Part shown: piece by piece, positions 26,255 to 35,187 of the stretch
Numbering within the stretch: position 1 is the first letter of the stretch
Layout: the number at the start of each line of letters is the position of its first letter
Source: JBNKHG01 sp050290225
GTDB lineage: Bacteria > Pseudomonadota > Gammaproteobacteria > Pseudomonadales > Cellvibrionaceae
DNA length: 60,187 nt
Assembly: GCA_050290225.1 (NCBI GenBank)
Contig: JBNKHG010000055.1
Coordinates: 1-60,187 of the forward strand
Direction of reading: 5' to 3'
Position numbers and translations under genes: made by a program
Notes under the pieces: model-generated
Databases searched by the model: none
What the model was told of the DNA's origin: nothing
Seen by the model: the letters and a program-made list of their open reading frames with translations, nothing else

Positions 26255-27839
26255 AGCCCTGGGCCCGGGCGGTGGCGGTGGAAGATAAACGCATTGTCTA
26301 TGTTGGGGACGAAAAAGGGGTAGGTAATTTCATTGATCAGGGCACGAAAGTGATCAATCTCAAGGGTCGGTTGCTACTGCCCGGGTTTATCGACACCCAT
26401 GCCCATCCGGTGTTGGCGGCGGGAAATAGTGAGGCGGTCGCACTTGATCTCGAAGGCAGTATCGAAGATTGGCTGGCCGCCGTGAAAACCTACGCCGAGG
26501 CTAATCCCGACAGGCCCGGTATACTGGGTTTTGGATTTTTAGCGGCCACCTTCGGGCCCAACGGTCCGTCAAAAGCGCTTTTGGACAAGGTGGTTCCCGA
26601 TCGCCCCGTGGTATTGATCGATGAAGGTGGTCACAGTGCCTGGGTCAATAGCCGGGCTCTGGAGCAGGCCGGGATTGACCGTGATACGCCCGATCCCATC
26701 CCCGGTGTACATTTCTACCAACGCGATGCCCAAGGCAATCTCACCGGTTGGTGCCTGGAGGCGATGACCTTTTATCCCATGGTTGCGAAATTGGGGTTGG
26801 TCAGCGAGGACACGATTCTGGCGGGAGCCGATCAAACTTTCGGGATGTTCAGCGTTTATGGTGTTACCACCATTTACGATGCCGGTTTTACCCAATTTGA
26901 AGATTTTGCTTACCCGGCGCTCCACAAGTTAAACAAGCAGGGGCGTTTACCGTTTCGGGTGGTTTCCTCCCATATGATACAAAGCCCGGCGCATTTGGCC
27001 GGAGCGATCGATAAGTTGCGCAGCTATCGGAAGAAATACACCTCCGAACTGGTACAGCCGCGAGTGATGAAAATCCATAACGATGGCACCAAGGAAGCCT
27101 TTACCGCAGCGCTTTTCGAGCCCTACCGGGGGCAGCCCGATAATCGCGGCAGCGTCCTGCTGGCGGGAAAAACCTTGCAGAACTTTGTGGTGGCAACCGA
27201 TAGGGCCGGGTTCGATATTCATATTCACGCGATCGGTGACCGCGCCGTGGATGAGGCGCTGGACGCGTTTGAAGTCGCGCGCAAAGTCAACCCGGGGAGT
27301 CGGAACCGCTATTCGATCGGTCACACGGAATTGGTTCGTGACCGGGATCTGCACCGGTTTGCCGAATTGGGTGTGGTGGCGCAAACAACCCCCTACTGGT
27401 TTGCCAACGACGGCAAAACCGAAGTGGCGGCCCTGGGTAGGGCACGAGCGGAGAAACTCTACCGCTTCCGGAAAAATCTTGATGCAGGCGCCAGGGTCAC
27501 CTTCGGTAGCGATTTTCCAGCCACGGGAGAACTGTTTGGCGTGTCGCCCATTGTCAATATTGAAATGGGTATGACCCGCAAATTCTACGGTGAAAAACCC
27601 ATGCCGGTAACGCCACCTGAGGGCGCCCAACTAACCCTGGAGGAGATGATTCGGGCTATACCCTGGACGCCGCCTACCAGTTGAAGTTGGAAAATGCGTT
27701 GGGTTCCCTGGAAGTGGGTAAGCTGGCGGATATGGTGGTGATCGACCAGAACCTGTTTGAGCTGGATCCCTATGAGATTCACAAGGCCAGGGTTGATTTG
27801 ACAGTAATGAACGGACGAGTTGTATTCAGCCGTTATTAA
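26252..27839 (+). pseudogene. YtcJ-like amidohydrolase, 5' deleted and frameshifted near the 3' end
   Basis: Family sequence begins at AEPWARAVAVEDKRIVYVG (near 26254), without the usual 25-30 N-terminal residues. It runs through the metal-site block GFIDTHAHP, the DIHIHAIGDRAVDEALDAF block and FGSDFP. Near 27655-27662 the frame breaks: the remaining frame reads IPWTPPTS and stops at 27684, while the next frame continues as family sequence (TLDAAYQLKLENALGSLEVG, KLADMVVIDQN) to a TAA at 27839. Such enzymes hydrolyse amides or cyclic ureas in catabolism. With no start and a late frameshift the gene is dead. The long open frame that begins at 25966 is spurious upstream of 26252, being antisense TetR. 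Confidence 0.88.
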
Positions 27840-27941
27840 AGTACGCTTTTATGGTGGAAGTGGGGGGCATCCATAAACGCGGCAGGGCCATTACTATCGA
27901 AGACTGGCAATCCCTTCGATGGCAGGCTTAGCTAATCCGTT

Positions 27942-28718
27942 TTAATCCCACCAGGGCAAGGGCAGCGTTATGTCTGCAATCGAATTGACCACCTTGTCGG
28001 GTTTGAATGCATAGTCGCCCAACTGATCTTTCTTGGTGACGCCGCTAAGCGTCAGGATGGTATGGTAGCCCACCTGGACGCCGCCCTGGATATCGGTCGA
28101 CATAGTGTCTCCAATCACGGTGACTTCATCCGTGCTGAGTCCGATGTGCTTTCGGGCGGAACGCATCATCACCGGGCTGGGCTTGCCAACTGAAAACGCT
28201 TTTTTGCCGGTGGCCGCTTCAATCATCGCCACGACCGCGGTAATCCCCAGATTATTCCAGCCCTTTTTGCGGGGGGATGGATCCAGGTTAGTGGCAATCA
28301 ATTTTGCCCCACCCAGAATGAACTCGATAGCCTGGCGCACCATTTCCAGGGTGAAATTGATACCCTCTCCAATCACCACGAAATCGGGGTCATGCTGTAC
28401 CAGGGAGAAGCCGTGTTCATGCAGGCTGGAGAGCAAGCCACCTTCGCCGAGTACGTAAGTGGTCCCATTGGGGAATTGGTGGCTCATAAAGGCCGCTGTG
28501 GCCATGGCGCTGGTGTAAATGTTTTTCTCCTCCACCTCAATGCCCATTCGCGCCAACTTTCGCACCCCGTCCAGCGGAGTCCTCTGGCTGTTATTGGTCA
28601 TAAAGGTAAAGGGGATCTCTTCCTCTTGAAGCTGTCGAATAAATTTGTCGGCGCCCGGGAGCATTTCTTGCTCCACGTAAACAACGCCGTCCATGTCAAT
28701 GAGAAAGCCTTTGGGCAT
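27942..28718 (-). CDS. HAD-IIA (NagD-like) sugar/nucleotide phosphatase
   Basis: A 258-residue haloacid-dehalogenase-superfamily phosphatase of the NagD type. The nucleophile motif is FLIDMDGVVY (residues 5-14), motif II is FMTNNSQRT, motif III is VGKPSP, and motif IV is VIGDTMSTDIQGG. A C2 cap between residues 85 and 200 carries LIATNLDPSPRKKGW. NagD relatives dephosphorylate nucleoside monophosphates or sugar phosphates; the HAD name does not imply dehalogenation here. It is on the same strand as the AidB-like and reductive-dehalogenase genes but separated from them by 277 bases. Confidence 0.88.
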   Translation of the reverse strand: MPKGFLIDMDGVVYVEQEMLPGADKFIRQLQEEEIPFTFMTNNSQRTPLDGVRKLARMGIEVEEKNIYTSAMATAAFMSHQFPNGTTYVLGEGGLLSSLHEHGFSLVQHDPDFVVIGEGINFTLEMVRQAIEFILGGAKLIATNLDPSPRKKGWNNLGITAVVAMIEAATGKKAFSVGKPSPVMMRSARKHIGLSTDEVTVIGDTMSTDIQGGVQVGYHTILTLSGVTKKDQLGDYAFKPDKVVNSIADITLPLPWWD

Positions 28719-28995
28719 ACATACCCCTGTGTTGTTTGGTTAAGTTTACTGATCCAGCTCCAATGTTTTGGGTGCCTTATCTCGTGGGAGGGGGGGTATT
28801 GCATGGTGTTAATCTGTCTGCTTGCCTTCCGGACCCCGGAAACCGGCGCTTTGGCGGCAACAGTATAAATTGGCAGTGAGTCTTGGACAAGGCGGCAATC
28901 CCTGGCGTTTATCCGATGGCGCTAATCCACCTGCTCTGATAACGTCTTTGCCAGTCAGTTGTTCCCCGGTGACCTAAACGCGTGAGTGACTGCCG

Positions 28996-30717
28996 CTACC
29001 GATTGGGCATCGCGCGTTCAATCAGCCACTTGCAATCGACGCCCCGTGGCAGTCCGCCGTAAACCCAGCCGTGGTTTTCCGCGCCCAGACGCCCGGCGCA
29101 GTAGGCATCCGCCACGCGGGCATTGCCGTAATTCACCAGGCAACTGGCCTGGAACACCAACGCCATTTTGCCCACCAGAGCGCGGGCGCGATATTCCAGA
29201 TCCGATAAGTCGCTAAACGCATTTCCCAGGTCGGCAATGGCCTTGTCCAGCTGGCTGTTCTTGCCTTTGGCTCTGTCGAGCTCCGCCATAAAGGCTTCCA
29301 GCGAGCCCTGGTTTCGGCTTATGGCGCGCAGCATATCCAGGCATTGTACGTTGCCACTGCCTTCCCAGATGGAATTGACCGGCGCTTCGCGCAGCAGGCG
29401 AGGCATAATGGTGTCTTCCATCAAGCCCATGCCGCCAATGCACTCCATGGTCTCGGCACAGTGGCCATTGGCGCGTTTGCATATCCAGTATTTGCCCACA
29501 GCGGTGCCGATCCGCATCAGCAGTTTTTCCTGTTCGTTGTCGCCGACGAGATCGAGTGTGCGACCAATGCGCATGGTCATGGCAATGGCGGCTTCGCTTT
29601 CCAGAACCAGATCCGCCAACACATTTTGCATCAGCGGTTTATCTGTCAGCAGGGCGCCGAATGCCTCGCGCTGCGAGGTGTGGTTGATGGCCTGGGCTAC
29701 ACCCTGACGCATGGTGGCGGAGGAGCCGATCATGCAATCGAAGCGGGTCATGGCAACCATTTCCAGGATCACCGCCACGCCCCGACCCTCGACACCTACC
29801 AGCCAACCCAAGGCGCCACGCAGTTCGGTCTCGGCGGAGGCATTGGAGATATTGCCCATCTTGTTTTTCAGTTGTTGGAGCTGAAACGGGTTTTTGCTAC
29901 CGTCCGCACGCCAGCGCGGTACCAGGAAGCAGGATAGTCCCCCTGGCGCCTGGGCCAGCATCAGGAAGGCATCGCACATGGGGGCGGACACAAAATACTT
30001 GTGGCCGGTGAGCAGGTATTCCCGGCCGGGTCCGCCCTCGGCCACGGGCTGGGCGCGCGTGGCGTTGGTGCGCACATCCGAACCGCCCTGTTTTTCGGTC
30101 ATGGCCATACCGATGGTCACGCCCTGTTTCTGGTCGTGATGGACATTGCGAGGGTCGTAGACGGAGGACAGAATTTTGGGGGACCACTGGGCGTAAAGGT
30201 CAGGCTGGTGCCTGAGAGTGGGAATCGATGCCATGGTCATGGTTACCGGGCAACCGTGGCCAGCCTCTACCTGTGACATCAGGTAGTATTTTGCGGCTCG
30301 CACCACCTGGGCGCCGGGTTTGGGCTCCCGCCAGTGGGATGCGTGCAGGCCCTCGCGAACGGAAAGTTCAAACAACTGGTGATAGCTTGGGTGAAAGCGG
30401 ATCTCGTCAATCCGTTCGCCGTAACGGCTGTGTGTATGCAGGGTGGGTTTGTTGAGGGCGGCGTTGGCCTGGAAACCCCACTCGATCACTTCCGCGCTGC
30501 CAGTGATAGCGCCGAACCGGTTCAGGTCGGGTTCCCCCCAGCCACCGTTGTTGGCATTGACGCTTTCGCGCAGGGCGATATCGCCAGCGTACATATTGTA
30601 ATTAACCAGCTCGCTCGCTTGATTTTCCACAGTGTGGGTTTCGGACCAATAGGGTGTGCTCGGCTCAAACGGTTCACTTAGCTTTTGGGAGTCTGGTGTT
30701 GTCTTGGAATGAGTCAT
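28996..30717 (-). CDS. AidB-like acyl-CoA dehydrogenase
   Basis: A 573-residue flavoprotein close to AidB/isovaleryl-CoA dehydrogenase-like proteins. The AidB N-terminal extension is present (THTVENQASELVNYN, THSRYGERIDEIRFHPSYHQ), then the acyl-CoA dehydrogenase core with AMTEKQGGSDVRTN, CIGGMGLMEDTIMPRL and REAPVNSIWEGSGNVQCLDM. AidB of E. coli is induced in the adaptive response and binds DNA; relatives may simply be acyl-CoA dehydrogenases. I chose the ATG at 30717, seven bases after AAGGGG. It follows the reductive-dehalogenase fusion by 120 bases on the same strand, so a shared transcript is possible. Confidence 0.85.
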   Translation of the reverse strand: MTHSKTTPDSQKLSEPFEPSTPYWSETHTVENQASELVNYNMYAGDIALRESVNANNGGWGEPDLNRFGAITGSAEVIEWGFQANAALNKPTLHTHSRYGERIDEIRFHPSYHQLFELSVREGLHASHWREPKPGAQVVRAAKYYLMSQVEAGHGCPVTMTMASIPTLRHQPDLYAQWSPKILSSVYDPRNVHHDQKQGVTIGMAMTEKQGGSDVRTNATRAQPVAEGGPGREYLLTGHKYFVSAPMCDAFLMLAQAPGGLSCFLVPRWRADGSKNPFQLQQLKNKMGNISNASAETELRGALGWLVGVEGRGVAVILEMVAMTRFDCMIGSSATMRQGVAQAINHTSQREAFGALLTDKPLMQNVLADLVLESEAAIAMTMRIGRTLDLVGDNEQEKLLMRIGTAVGKYWICKRANGHCAETMECIGGMGLMEDTIMPRLLREAPVNSIWEGSGNVQCLDMLRAISRNQGSLEAFMAELDRAKGKNSQLDKAIADLGNAFSDLSDLEYRARALVGKMALVFQASCLVNYGNARVADAYCAGRLGAENHGWVYGGLPRGVDCKWLIERAMPNR

Positions 30718-30843
30718 GTTCACACCCCTTCAATTTCCGTGGAGTCTGTTTGTTTGAGTAGGGTTGACGCTATCGGGTTCACCGGCTTTCCGTGATGTTC
30801 AACCATTTGGCGGCGCCCATTTTTGCAGAGGTGATTGAAATCG

Positions 30844-33800
30844 CTACAGATCGATTTCAATGACGCCATCGGCTTGCGCTGCCCTGGATTGGCAAAGAAT
30901 CAGGCTTTCTTCCCGCTGTGCCTTCGACAGCACAAAATCCCGGTGTTCCACCTCGCCTTTGAGCAGGCCGCATTTGCAGACGCCGCACAGGCCATCACTA
31001 CACTTTACATCCACATGCACGCCGGCTGCCAGCAGTGCCTCGGCGGCGGTCTGGTCGGCTGCCACCTTGATGGCTTTACCGGACCTGGCCAACTTGACGG
31101 TAAAGTCATGATTTTCGTAGTCGGGGGTCTCCGGGACGGAAAAATATTCCCGGTGCAGCGCATTATCCGGCCAGCCGTTGCGTTCGCCGGCTTCCAGCAC
31201 CGCACTCATGTAGCGATCGGGGCCGCATGTGTAAAGATGGTGGCCATCCTTATAATCCTTGAGCAATGCGTCCGGATCGGCTCGCGTGCCCTGGTCGGAA
31301 AAGTGCAGTTCCACTCTGTTGGCCCAGGGCACGGTTGCCAGGTCTTCGAGGAAGCCGGCATCCCGTCGTCGGCTGCAGGAGTAGTGCATCTCAAAGTCGG
31401 CGCCGATGGCGTGCAGGCGATGTGCCATGGCGATCATTGGGGTTATGCCGATACCGCCGCCCATCAACAGTGTTCTGCTGGCGCATTCATCCAGCGGGAA
31501 ATGGTTGATGGGACGGGAGACAAACACTTTTCGTCCCGGCCGGAAAATTTTGTGCAGTAGCCTGGAGCCTCCCCGACCCTCATCTTCACGCAAAACCGCA
31601 ATCTGGTATTTGCCGCGATCGGCCGGATCACCACTGAGGCTGAATTGGCGGAAAAACTCCGGTGCCACCACCACGTCCAGGTGGGCGCCGGCCGTGAATG
31701 CCGGGAGTTGCTCGCCATCGAGGGCGCGGAATTCGTATTTGGTGATGGTGTCGGTCATGGGCTCGACCTTGCTGATTTCCAGCCGGATGACCGGCGACTG
31801 GCCTTCGGGCTCCCGGTATTCATGGGCCAGGTGTTCGGTCTCCCCACGGGCCAGGCGGGCCTTGTACGCCTCGGGGGTGAGCATGGCCTTGTAGGCTTCG
31901 ATTCCGGCTTCCCGATCCATGGGGAAGGGGTAGGGATAGGGCGGAGGCGCCAGATTGGCCGGGTAAACAGCCAGGGTCTGGTCCTCGAAATTGAGCGCCA
32001 GATCCGGTTGTAACTCGCGGCTGTTGCTCTCCTGCTGCGCCTGGGTATAGGGACCTTCGTCGACCATTTCCAGATCCCACCACCATTTTTTGACGGGATT
32101 GATGCTGCCGTTACCCAGCTTGTCGTCCAGTCTGGCCAATACCCGGGCGGCGCCCGGTATATGGCTGGCTACCCAGCGGAAGGGTGCTTCCGCGAACAAG
32201 CCTTCCAGGTTCCAGGGGCAGGTTTTCATACACCGGCCACACATCGCGCCACCCGGTTGGGTCAGCCGGTAGGTGGTGCATTTCTGGCTGTCCGACTTCC
32301 AGATTTCATAGCCATTGAACATGGATTTGGGGCCGGCGGTTATGGCGCCGGAGGGACATTCGCGGGCGCACTTGTTGCACTGCTCGCAGAACGTCTGTAA
32401 TCCGAAGTCAATCGGCATATCGTGGGACAGCGGCATATTGGTGGTAATGACGCCGGACTTCAAACGCGGCCCCAGATAAGGATTGAGAATCACCTCGCCG
32501 ATACGGCTCACCTCACCGAGCCCCGCCAGTAATAACAGGGGAGGCTGCAGCACCTCGCCGTCCATCACCGTGTGGGAGCGTGCACTGTAGCCCAGGTTGC
32601 GAATCTGTTCAGCAATCACGCCGCCCAACAGGGAAAAGCGCAAGTAGGCTCGCATGGACTGGGAACAGGCGATCCAGTCGTCGCCGGAGGCGCCCTCCAT
32701 GGTCTCGTGACCCTGGTCGATAATCACGGAGATGGCGTTTTTGTGGTAGGGCTCAATCGCCTCACCCAGGGCATTGTGAGAGTAGTAGACCCAGTCAGGG
32801 CAACGGGATAGGCCCACAGCGTCGGCACCGAGAAAGTAGAGTGCGGCCTTGATATTGTCGGCGTTTCGATCGGGATCCCGTGCAGAGTCGGCCACGATGG
32901 GGGCTTTGCTGCCATCCTGCAGCAACACAAACGCGGCCAGAGGGCGCCGTGGGCCGAAACTGGCGGCGCTCTTGCGGACATAGTTGCCATTGCGGGCCGC
33001 ATCCTGCACCTGCTTGCCCATGTCACCGAAGATGGCGCGGGCAAACATGTCGGTGCGTCTGGGCACCCGGGCCACCCGGGGTTCGTCAATAAAGGTGGTG
33101 GCGTCCTTCCGGCGCTTGATGCGCTCGAAGGGATAAACGCCATCCTTGAACCGGCGTTTTGCAAACGGTTTGACATTAAAGGCGTTCTTGACGAACCCCT
33201 TGCGCGGACGGCCGCCGAGGTACCAGGCCGGGCCGTGGCTGCGAAGGCGATCGCCGATGCCCTGATGTCGCCTGGGCAGCAGGGGTTTGTCCGGCGCCAG
33301 CTCGAAGGTGGTTGTGATGGCTCCCAGGCCAAAAGCGGTGCCGGTATAGGGGTTTTCGATAACCGGGCCATCAGGGGTGTCGACCACCGTCCCCAAGCCC
33401 GCAGCGATTGCCAGCTTGTTGAGATCCACGTCCGAGCAGGAGCCGGTGTGGCCCCGGGCCTCGTAGCCCAGCAGGCGAATATAGTTGGACAGCACGGCCA
33501 CGGTTTCCGCCGCCCGCAATGCGGCGCGTTGGGCCTGGCTGTCCTGAATCCAGTCGCAACCCGGCTCGTGGGCTTGCGGATCGCGAGGGTATTCATACAA
33601 AAACACGATCGCGTGGCTGTGGTGATCGACACGGGTAGGTGGAGCCTCCATGGTGTCCTTGAGTTCCGCCATCACCACGTCGATTCCAGCGGCCAGGGCC
33701 TTGGTTTGGCGGGTGCGGAGTTCCTCGGCGAGGTCACCAATAGCGGGGTTTTCAAGCGGATTGGCCAGAAACATGGCCGGCCGCAGGTTACAGATCCCGA

Positions 33801-34095
33801 CTTGGGAGGCGTCGTGGTAGTAGCCAAAAGCCTTGAGGTGATTGCTGCGCTCCCGCAGGTCCCGAGGCAGTTGACCGCGCTCCTTCTTCACCAATCCGTC
33901 ACGGATGGCATCCAACATGGCCTGGTAGCGGCCCATGGCGTTGACCAGGTTTTCCGGATTCTGATTGTCCTCAAAAATGACGGGAGTCATCGGCGGAACA
34001 CGAGACAGGTCAGCCGGGATTTCAGACCGCTTTAAACGCTCCAGGGGATAGGGGCCCAGGTGGACAGGTCGATCTTTGTAGGAAAATAGACGCAT
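30844..34095 (-). CDS. Reductive dehalogenase fused to a ferredoxin reductase and ferredoxin
   Basis: A 1,083-residue single-chain protein. Residues 1-310 and 320-560 each carry an RdhA/QueG-like cobalamin-domain pattern: GYEARGH...AGLGTV...NPYTG in the first, GYSARSH...AGLGEVSR...NPYLGPRLKSGVITT in the second. This indicates internal duplication with the second copy catalytic. Two [4Fe-4S] sites follow: CEQCNKCARECP at 570-581, and C606 with CGRCMKTCP at 619-627. The C-terminus is a ferredoxin-NAD(P)H reductase (RQFSLSG flavin motif, GGGIGITPM nucleotide motif) and a plant-type [2Fe-2S] ferredoxin (CSDGLCGVCKC, with C1068). This matches the catabolic reductive dehalogenases BhbA and NpRdhA, which are soluble, fed by NAD(P)H, and remove halogens from bromophenolic acids. 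No Tat signal is seen. The ATG at 34095 best fits; ATG 34122 or 34137 would add residues. Substrate is inferred only. Confidence 0.87.
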   Translation of the reverse strand: MRLFSYKDRPVHLGPYPLERLKRSEIPADLSRVPPMTPVIFEDNQNPENLVNAMGRYQAMLDAIRDGLVKKERGQLPRDLRERSNHLKAFGYYHDASQVGICNLRPAMFLANPLENPAIGDLAEELRTRQTKALAAGIDVVMAELKDTMEAPPTRVDHHSHAIVFLYEYPRDPQAHEPGCDWIQDSQAQRAALRAAETVAVLSNYIRLLGYEARGHTGSCSDVDLNKLAIAAGLGTVVDTPDGPVIENPYTGTAFGLGAITTTFELAPDKPLLPRRHQGIGDRLRSHGPAWYLGGRPRKGFVKNAFNVKPFAKRRFKDGVYPFERIKRRKDATTFIDEPRVARVPRRTDMFARAIFGDMGKQVQDAARNGNYVRKSAASFGPRRPLAAFVLLQDGSKAPIVADSARDPDRNADNIKAALYFLGADAVGLSRCPDWVYYSHNALGEAIEPYHKNAISVIIDQGHETMEGASGDDWIACSQSMRAYLRFSLLGGVIAEQIRNLGYSARSHTVMDGEVLQPPLLLLAGLGEVSRIGEVILNPYLGPRLKSGVITTNMPLSHDMPIDFGLQTFCEQCNKCARECPSGAITAGPKSMFNGYEIWKSDSQKCTTYRLTQPGGAMCGRCMKTCPWNLEGLFAEAPFRWVASHIPGAARVLARLDDKLGNGSINPVKKWWWDLEMVDEGPYTQAQQESNSRELQPDLALNFEDQTLAVYPANLAPPPYPYPFPMDREAGIEAYKAMLTPEAYKARLARGETEHLAHEYREPEGQSPVIRLEISKVEPMTDTITKYEFRALDGEQLPAFTAGAHLDVVVAPEFFRQFSLSGDPADRGKYQIAVLREDEGRGGSRLLHKIFRPGRKVFVSRPINHFPLDECASRTLLMGGGIGITPMIAMAHRLHAIGADFEMHYSCSRRRDAGFLEDLATVPWANRVELHFSDQGTRADPDALLKDYKDGHHLYTCGPDRYMSAVLEAGERNGWPDNALHREYFSVPETPDYENHDFTVKLARSGKAIKVAADQTAAEALLAAGVHVDVKCSDGLCGVCKCGLLKGEVEHRDFVLSKAQREESLILCQSRAAQADGVIEIDL

Positions 34096-34190
34096 AGTCC
34101 GCAACCTTGTCACCCATAACATTGTTTGTCCGGGCATTTAAGGTATAGCATTTATGCCGATATAAAAATAATTATAAAATGATAGCTTCT

Positions 34191-34205
34191 ATAAGATATT
34201 CTTAT
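34191..34205. promoter_or_regulatory. T-N11-A palindrome between the LysR and reductive-dehalogenase genes
   Basis: ATAAGATATTCTTAT is a perfect 15-bp dyad (6+3+6) that contains a T-N11-A core at 34192-34204, the LysR-type binding pattern. It lies in an AT-rich divergent spacer of 186 bases, 95 bases before the dehalogenase start and 77 before the LysR start. A second, weaker dyad (GCATTTATGC) is at 34149-34158. Binding by the neighbouring LysR protein is inferred. Confidence 0.55.
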
Positions 34206-34237
34206 TGATTGATCGAGGTTGGTATCTCTTGATGAGG

Positions 34238-34282
34238 GAGAGATTGATGACCGAGAGATTGATACCCGAGAAAGTTTGCCCA
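34238..34282 (+). repeat. Two to three 15-bp tandem repeats before the LysR start
   Basis: GAGAGATTGATGACC (34238-34252) is followed by GAGAGATTGATACCC (34253-34267) and a decayed third unit ending at the LysR ATG. They would separate the start codon from upstream sequence and may affect the leader. Confidence 0.75.
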
Positions 34283-35064
34283 TGACACCCAAACAGTTGA
34301 CCTACTTTTCCCGCATCGCCGAGTGCGGCAGTTTCGCCGCCGCGGCCAAGGAATTGTTAATTGCCCAGCCGGCCCTGAGCCAGCAGATCGCGAACCTGGA
34401 GGCGGAATTGGGCGTGACGTTATTCTTTAGGAAACCCCGTGGCGTGGAACTCACCGAAAGCGGCCAGCAACTGTTGACTCACGCCTATGCCATCCTGCGT
34501 CATATCGAATCCGCGGTACTGGATGTCCAGTCGGCGGCGGTGGAGCCACAGGGGGCTATTCGGGTGGGGATGGCCCAGTCGGTAAATAACGTGATGGCGG
34601 TAGAGCTGGCAGCGGCCACGCAAGCGCGCTATCCCCACATTCAGAACCGGGAAGGGCTGGCGTGCATGGCTTTTGCCGATCTGGTGCACTACACCATCAT
34701 GTCTCCGGAAATTCACGACGGTCTGGGCTATCGCATCAAGCAATACGAAGAGGAAACCGGAATAGCCTTGAACAAGAAACGGTCCTACGGGCAACTGTCG
34801 ACTGATCTCAATGTTGTTCTGGGCGGTGACGCGGAAATGATTTTAGCCGGCTCGTCGTTCTATCACTTGCGGGGAGACCCGCGATTGGTGACCGCCAAAG
34901 TGGTGGAGCCGCAACTGTATCGGGATGTGTTTTTATTGACGTCGCCCAGTCAACCGCTGACCAACACGCGGGTAAGGATGCAGGCACTGATTCATGAACT
35001 TGCGGGCGATATATTCGCCCTCGGCAGGAGTGATGGCGAGGTTTTATCCGGCGCGCCGGCATAG
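34282..35064 (+). CDS. LysR-family regulator with a shortened effector domain
   Basis: A 260-residue LysR-type protein divergent from the reductive dehalogenase. The DNA-binding domain is complete (residues 1-60: MTPKQLTYFSRIAECGSF, AKELLIAQPALSQQIANLE, LGVTLFFRKPRGVELTESG). The effector domain opens normally (GAIRVGMAQSV) but jumps from HIQNREGLACM (residues 120-129) to AFADLVHYTI. In full-length relatives about 45-50 residues lie between these points. The length (260 against roughly 305) agrees with an in-frame internal deletion in the first effector subdomain. The protein may therefore be inactive or ligand-independent. The ATG at 34282 is the normal family start; an upstream in-frame start at 34219 would translate the 15-bp repeats. 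Confidence 0.78.
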   Translation: MTPKQLTYFSRIAECGSFAAAAKELLIAQPALSQQIANLEAELGVTLFFRKPRGVELTESGQQLLTHAYAILRHIESAVLDVQSAAVEPQGAIRVGMAQSVNNVMAVELAAATQARYPHIQNREGLACMAFADLVHYTIMSPEIHDGLGYRIKQYEEETGIALNKKRSYGQLSTDLNVVLGGDAEMILAGSSFYHLRGDPRLVTAKVVEPQLYRDVFLLTSPSQPLTNTRVRMQALIHELAGDIFALGRSDGEVLSGAPA

Positions 35065-35075
35065 GCTGATCAGTG

Positions 35076-35187
35076 CTCGATGACAGGCTCTCAATGACAG
35101 GCTCTCAATGACAGACTCTCGATGACAGACTCTCGATGACAGCCACTCGATGACAGCCACTCGATGACAGCCACTCGATGATCAGCT
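35076..35187. repeat. Eight 14-bp tandem repeats
   Basis: Units start at 35076, 35090, 35104, 35118, 35132, 35146, 35160 and 35174 with consensus CTCGATGACAGNCN. Adjacent units share the same variants (GGCT, GACT, then GCCA), which shows stepwise local duplication. The array fills the convergent gap between the LysR gene and the nitrobindin-like gene and overlaps the latter's stop codon. There are no spacers, so it is not a CRISPR. Confidence 0.93.

Noticed and set aside
25966..27684. A single intact 572-residue amidohydrolase
   Set aside because: The part before about 26252 is the antisense of a TetR gene, and family sequence continues in another frame after about 27660.
27942..28718. HAD protein as a haloacid dehalogenase partner of the reductive dehalogenase
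   Set aside because: Its motifs and cap are those of NagD-type phosphatases, so the shared superfamily name is not evidence for dehalogenation.
35076..35187. CRISPR array
   Set aside because: Units are 14 bp and directly adjacent with no spacers, and no cas genes are nearby.
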